This document shows, piece by piece, positions 4,528 through 6,891 of a DNA stretch of 6,891 nt. Source of the DNA: Candidatus Omnitrophota bacterium (GTDB lineage Bacteria; Omnitrophota; Koll11; Duberdicusellales; 4484-171); assembly GCA_030692055.1 (NCBI GenBank), contig JAUYCY010000122.1, positions 1 to 6,891 on the forward strand, written 5' to 3'. A program made the position numbers and the translations under genes. Under the pieces are notes generated by a model. That model did not search any database, was not told where the DNA came from, and saw only the letters and a list, made by a program, of their open reading frames with translations. The stretch's first letter is position 1, and each line of letters starts with the position of its first letter.

Positions 4528-5349
4528 ATGAAAAAATGCAATATTAAAAACGTTTTTGTTTGTAATCTGCGGCGCGTAGTAATCTGTGGCATTTTGTTAT
4601 TGACATTTATTGCAACCTGCAACCTGCAACCTGCAACCTGCAACCTGTATGCCCAAGGCGCTAATAAAGAAGAAGAAACACTTTACGTCGCCAAGAAAGC
4701 GTTTGAGGACGGTTTTTATGAAGTAGCTATTTCGCTTTTAGAACGTTTCTTGAAGAACTACCCTGCCTCGCCAAAATTACCGCAAGTAAAGCTATTGATC
4801 GGACAGTGTTATTTTCACCAAAATAGGTTTCTCGATGCCTTGGCAAAATTCGAGGAGCTCTTGAGTCAGCCTTCAGCCAAAAATATCAGAGATGAAATTC
4901 TTTATTGGATTGGCGAGGTGCATTTCAGGGGCAATGCCTTTACCAGGGCAGGACAGTATTACAAGATGATTATTGATGAGTCCCCTAAATCTGCGTACGC
5001 AGCGGCGAGTTTCTATTCATTAGGGTGGTGTTTATTCCAGGAATCAGATTTCTCCGGGGCAATGAAATATTTCCAAATCGTAGAAGAAAAATTCCCCAAT
5101 GAATCACAGGCCCGGGATTCTTCATTTAAAATAGTTGAGTGCCTCTATAATTTGAAGGAATATAGCCGGCTAAAGGATAAAATTAAATCTTACCTTAAGA
5201 TATATTCTAAAGACACAGTCCACCTTCCTTATTTATATTTTTACCTGGCAGAAGCAAACTTCTATTTGGATAACTTTACTGAATCCATCGACGGATATAC
5301 AAAGGTTCTTCTAAATACAAGCGACACTAAGATGCGTGCCTTATCATAA
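4528..5349 (+). CDS. Exported TPR-repeat protein, N-terminal fragment (interrupted by stop)
   Basis: The product begins with a signal peptide: basic n-region ending RR at 15-16, hydrophobic core VVICGILLLTFIA at 17-29, and a likely cleavage region around YAQG (41-44). About six tetratricopeptide repeats follow from residue 51, with units such as AKKAFEDGFYEVAISLLERF and SLGWCLFQESDFSGAMKYFQ. The repeat style resembles BamD/CpoB-like and other large envelope TPR scaffolds that bind protein partners outside the cytoplasm; the exact family is not recognised. The ORF stops at TAA 5347-5349 after ALS, in the middle of a TPR helix, yet the same frame continues without a break, so this is probably the front of a much longer protein. 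The start lies 24 bases after uvrA, and no good Shine-Dalgarno is visible. Residues 29-40 come from a heptamer repeat. Confidence 0.8.
   Translation: MKKCNIKNVFVCNLRRVVICGILLLTFIATCNLQPATCNLYAQGANKEEETLYVAKKAFEDGFYEVAISLLERFLKNYPASPKLPQVKLLIGQCYFHQNRFLDALAKFEELLSQPSAKNIRDEILYWIGEVHFRGNAFTRAGQYYKMIIDESPKSAYAAASFYSLGWCLFQESDFSGAMKYFQIVEEKFPNESQARDSSFKIVECLYNLKEYSRLKDKIKSYLKIYSKDTVHLPYLYFYLAEANFYLDNFTESIDGYTKVLLNTSDTKMRALS
4611..4645 (+). repeat. Five perfect TGCAACC heptamers in the signal-peptide region
   Basis: TGCAACC is repeated five times without error and followed by a further TG. Translation gives ATCNLQPATCNL (residues 29-40), a seven-residue period as expected for a 7-bp unit read in three frames. 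It separates the hydrophobic core of the signal peptide from the likely cleavage site. Being a pure tandem repeat with a unit not divisible by three, gain or loss of one unit would shift the frame of the whole TPR gene. Confidence 0.9.
5347..5349 (+). other. In-frame TAA interrupting the TPR gene
   Basis: The codon falls within a TPR first helix that reads MRALS-stop-LGMGWSYLKLKKY. The position is normally Tyr or another large residue (compare YLLGTCLYNLGKF and YTLGLAYFQKEDY in the same protein), and Tyr codons TAT and TAC are one base from TAA. Upstream and downstream frames are the same, so no indel is involved. It is a point mutation, a sequencing error or, less likely, a readthrough site. 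Confidence 0.85.
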
Positions 5350-5355
5350 TTAGGG

Positions 5356-6891
5356 ATGGGCTGGAGCTATTTGAAGTTAAAAAAATACCAGGAGTCTGAA
5401 AGCACGTTCTTGGAATTAAAAGCCGATAGCTTAGAGAAAAGAAGCCTCGATGTCCTGTTATTGGGTAAGGCAATATTATATTTCGAAACAAAAAGATTCG
5501 GCGAAGCAAAAAATATATATAATGAATTATTGAATACAACTTCCGACGCGCTCGTTTTGATGCAGGCTTATTTAGGCAAGGCAGAGTCGCTTTATAATCT
5601 GGCTGAATATAGAGAGGCGGTAAACGTTTATAAAGAGGCAATAGAGAAGACTGCCGCGCAGGCGGTAATCCCTCAGGAAATTTTCGATAAACTGCATTAT
5701 GGACTAGCCTGGGCTTATCTTAAAGAAGGCGAATTTAAGGAAGCGATAGATGAATTCCAAAAACTGGTAAGGCGTACCGAAGATAAGATTGTCAAAATTT
5801 CTGCCCTTTGTCAGATAGGCGATACCTATCAGGATTCGGGGGATTTTAATAAAGCCCAAGAGACATACGACGGCATATTGAGAGACTATCCGGATAGCCT
5901 ATATAGCGATTATGTCCAGTACCAGCTAGGCCTTACTCTACTGAAGGCCTCAAACTTCGACGGAGCAATTATGAGCCTCTTGAGCCTTAAAAAAAATTCC
6001 CCCAATTCAAAACTTTTAGATGACGCATCTTATACTTTAGGATTAGCTTATTTTCAGAAGGAAGATTATGCCTCAAGTAAGGAAATTTTTGAAAAGTTTC
6101 AGCTAGATTTTAAAGATAGCCCTTTGCGGCCTCAAGGCACGTACCTTTTAGGAACCTGCTTATACAATTTAGGTAAGTTTGCCGAAGCAATTGAGGTATT
6201 TAAGGATATTATAAGGCAGCATAGCCAAGATACAGAGCTTATTCAGAAAGCCGAATACGAAATAGCGGATTGTTACTATCGTATGGGCAACGAAGAAGAA
6301 GCAATGGTAAGGTTTAAAATGCTGCGTTCTAAATATCCAGATTCCCGGCTGACCCCCGAAGTGATGTGGTGGCTGGGGGAATATTATTATAGACGTAACG
6401 ATTTGGCTTTGGCCCGCAGATACTTCGCCTCGCTTATACAAGATTTTCCTAAGAGCAATTTGGTTGCCTCCGCATATTACACCTTAGGTTCAATCTATGA
6501 AGAGGAATCAAGATATCAGGAGGCAATAGAGAATTTTAAAAAGGCGGCAGAATTAGATAATTCTGATTTAGCAGGCACGGCGGCCATTGCTATAGCAGAT
6601 ATTTACGTAAAGCAGGAAAAGCTCGATTTAGCTATTCAGATGTATAATAGCGTAACCCAGGAACATAATAACTTGACGCATCTGATTTACCCCAAGATGG
6701 CGGATATCTATAAAGAGAAAAACAACTATGAGCAAGCTTTAGATTTATATCGTAGAAGCCTGGAGGTGGTACCGATAAGGCAAATGGCAGATGTTCAGTT
6801 TAAGATAGCCGAGACCTTAGAGGCAGAAGCAAAAGTAACAGAGGCAATCGAGGAATATCTAAAAGTTACCTATCTTTATTCAGAAAATCAG
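5356..6891 (+). CDS. TPR-repeat protein, continuation after the stop (runs off right edge)
   Basis: The frame stays open from the stop to the window end, 514 codons, encoding about fourteen consecutive tetratricopeptide repeats, such as HYGLAWAYLKEGEFKEAIDE, YLLGTCLYNLGKFAEAIEVF and YTLGSIYEEESRYQEAIENF. Several end in the YPDS or FPKS turn seen in envelope TPR scaffolds. Together with the N-terminal fragment it gives at least 787 codons of one long superhelical protein, presumably periplasmic or outer-membrane attached and acting as a protein-interaction scaffold. The first ATG after the stop is at 5356, but it falls inside a TPR helix, has no properly spaced Shine-Dalgarno and would yield a product without a signal peptide. 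A separate functional gene is therefore unlikely, though reinitiation cannot be excluded. No frameshift or second stop occurs, so decay, if any, is very recent. Confidence 0.8.
   Translation, partial: MGWSYLKLKKYQESESTFLELKADSLEKRSLDVLLLGKAILYFETKRFGEAKNIYNELLNTTSDALVLMQAYLGKAESLYNLAEYREAVNVYKEAIEKTAAQAVIPQEIFDKLHYGLAWAYLKEGEFKEAIDEFQKLVRRTEDKIVKISALCQIGDTYQDSGDFNKAQETYDGILRDYPDSLYSDYVQYQLGLTLLKASNFDGAIMSLLSLKKNSPNSKLLDDASYTLGLAYFQKEDYASSKEIFEKFQLDFKDSPLRPQGTYLLGTCLYNLGKFAEAIEVFKDIIRQHSQDTELIQKAEYEIADCYYRMGNEEEAMVRFKMLRSKYPDSRLTPEVMWWLGEYYYRRNDLALARRYFASLIQDFPKSNLVASAYYTLGSIYEEESRYQEAIENFKKAAELDNSDLAGTAAIAIADIYVKQEKLDLAIQMYNSVTQEHNNLTHLIYPKMADIYKEKNNYEQALDLYRRSLEVVPIRQMADVQFKIAETLEAEAKVTEAIEEYLKVTYLYSENQ

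Noticed and set aside
159..4645. CRISPR array
   Set aside because: The repeats are contiguous 7-bp units without spacers, and no cas genes are present.
5347..5349. Alternative genetic code with TAA read as an amino acid
   Set aside because: TAA closes the 130-residue and 46-residue genes at expected places, and uvrA has no internal TAA. One odd codon is better explained by mutation or error.
5327..5641. Minus-strand ORF across the in-frame stop of the TPR gene (and another at 6169-6441)
   Set aside because: TPR repeats run continuously on the plus strand through both regions. The antisense products show no recognisable features or ribosome sites.

Overview
The window looks like chromosomal DNA of an uncultured bacterium. 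It is AT-rich, uses the standard code, and both long plus-strand genes lack a clear Shine-Dalgarno sequence. Its coding regions also carry short low-complexity repeat tracts in frame. By recollection this style suits candidate-phylum genomes (Omnitrophota or Patescibacteria), but nothing here settles the lineage and I treat it as a weak guess.

Layout, left to right. Bases 1-586 (minus) hold the N-terminal 195 codons of a UvrC excinuclease subunit, which runs off the left edge. Bases 587-758 are non-coding and hold a 42-bp perfect palindrome flanked by 11-bp direct repeats, then a rho-independent terminator. Bases 759-1310 (minus) hold a compact two-gene operon with good ribosome-binding sites: a 46-residue single-membrane-span protein, then a 130-residue protein of unknown function with a C-terminal coiled coil. 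Bases 1311-1545 are the divergent intergenic region, with a candidate promoter on each strand and a heptamer repeat array that ends one base before the next gene. Bases 1546-4503 (plus) are a complete uvrA. From 4528 to the right edge (plus) runs a very long secreted or envelope TPR protein, broken by one in-frame TAA at 5347-5349 and still open at the window end.

UvrA and UvrC are parts of the same nucleotide excision repair machine (UvrA finds damage and loads UvrB; UvrC makes the incisions). Here they lie divergently on either side of the small operon. The TPR gene starts 24 bases after uvrA and may be co-transcribed with it, though it has no obvious link to repair.

The most striking pattern is a set of degenerate repeats, all with a 7-bp period but with different unit sequences, at five places: inside uvrC, directly in front of uvrA, twice inside uvrA (with an identical 42-bp core), and inside the signal-peptide region of the TPR gene. 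In uvrA both copies keep frame and sit in loops or linkers. Removing them leaves about 936 residues, close to the usual UvrA length of about 940. One uvrA copy also carries a nested 21-bp palindromic insertion that preserves both the codon phase and the heptamer phase. This resembles a family of short mobile or expanding repeats that invade genes without inactivating them.
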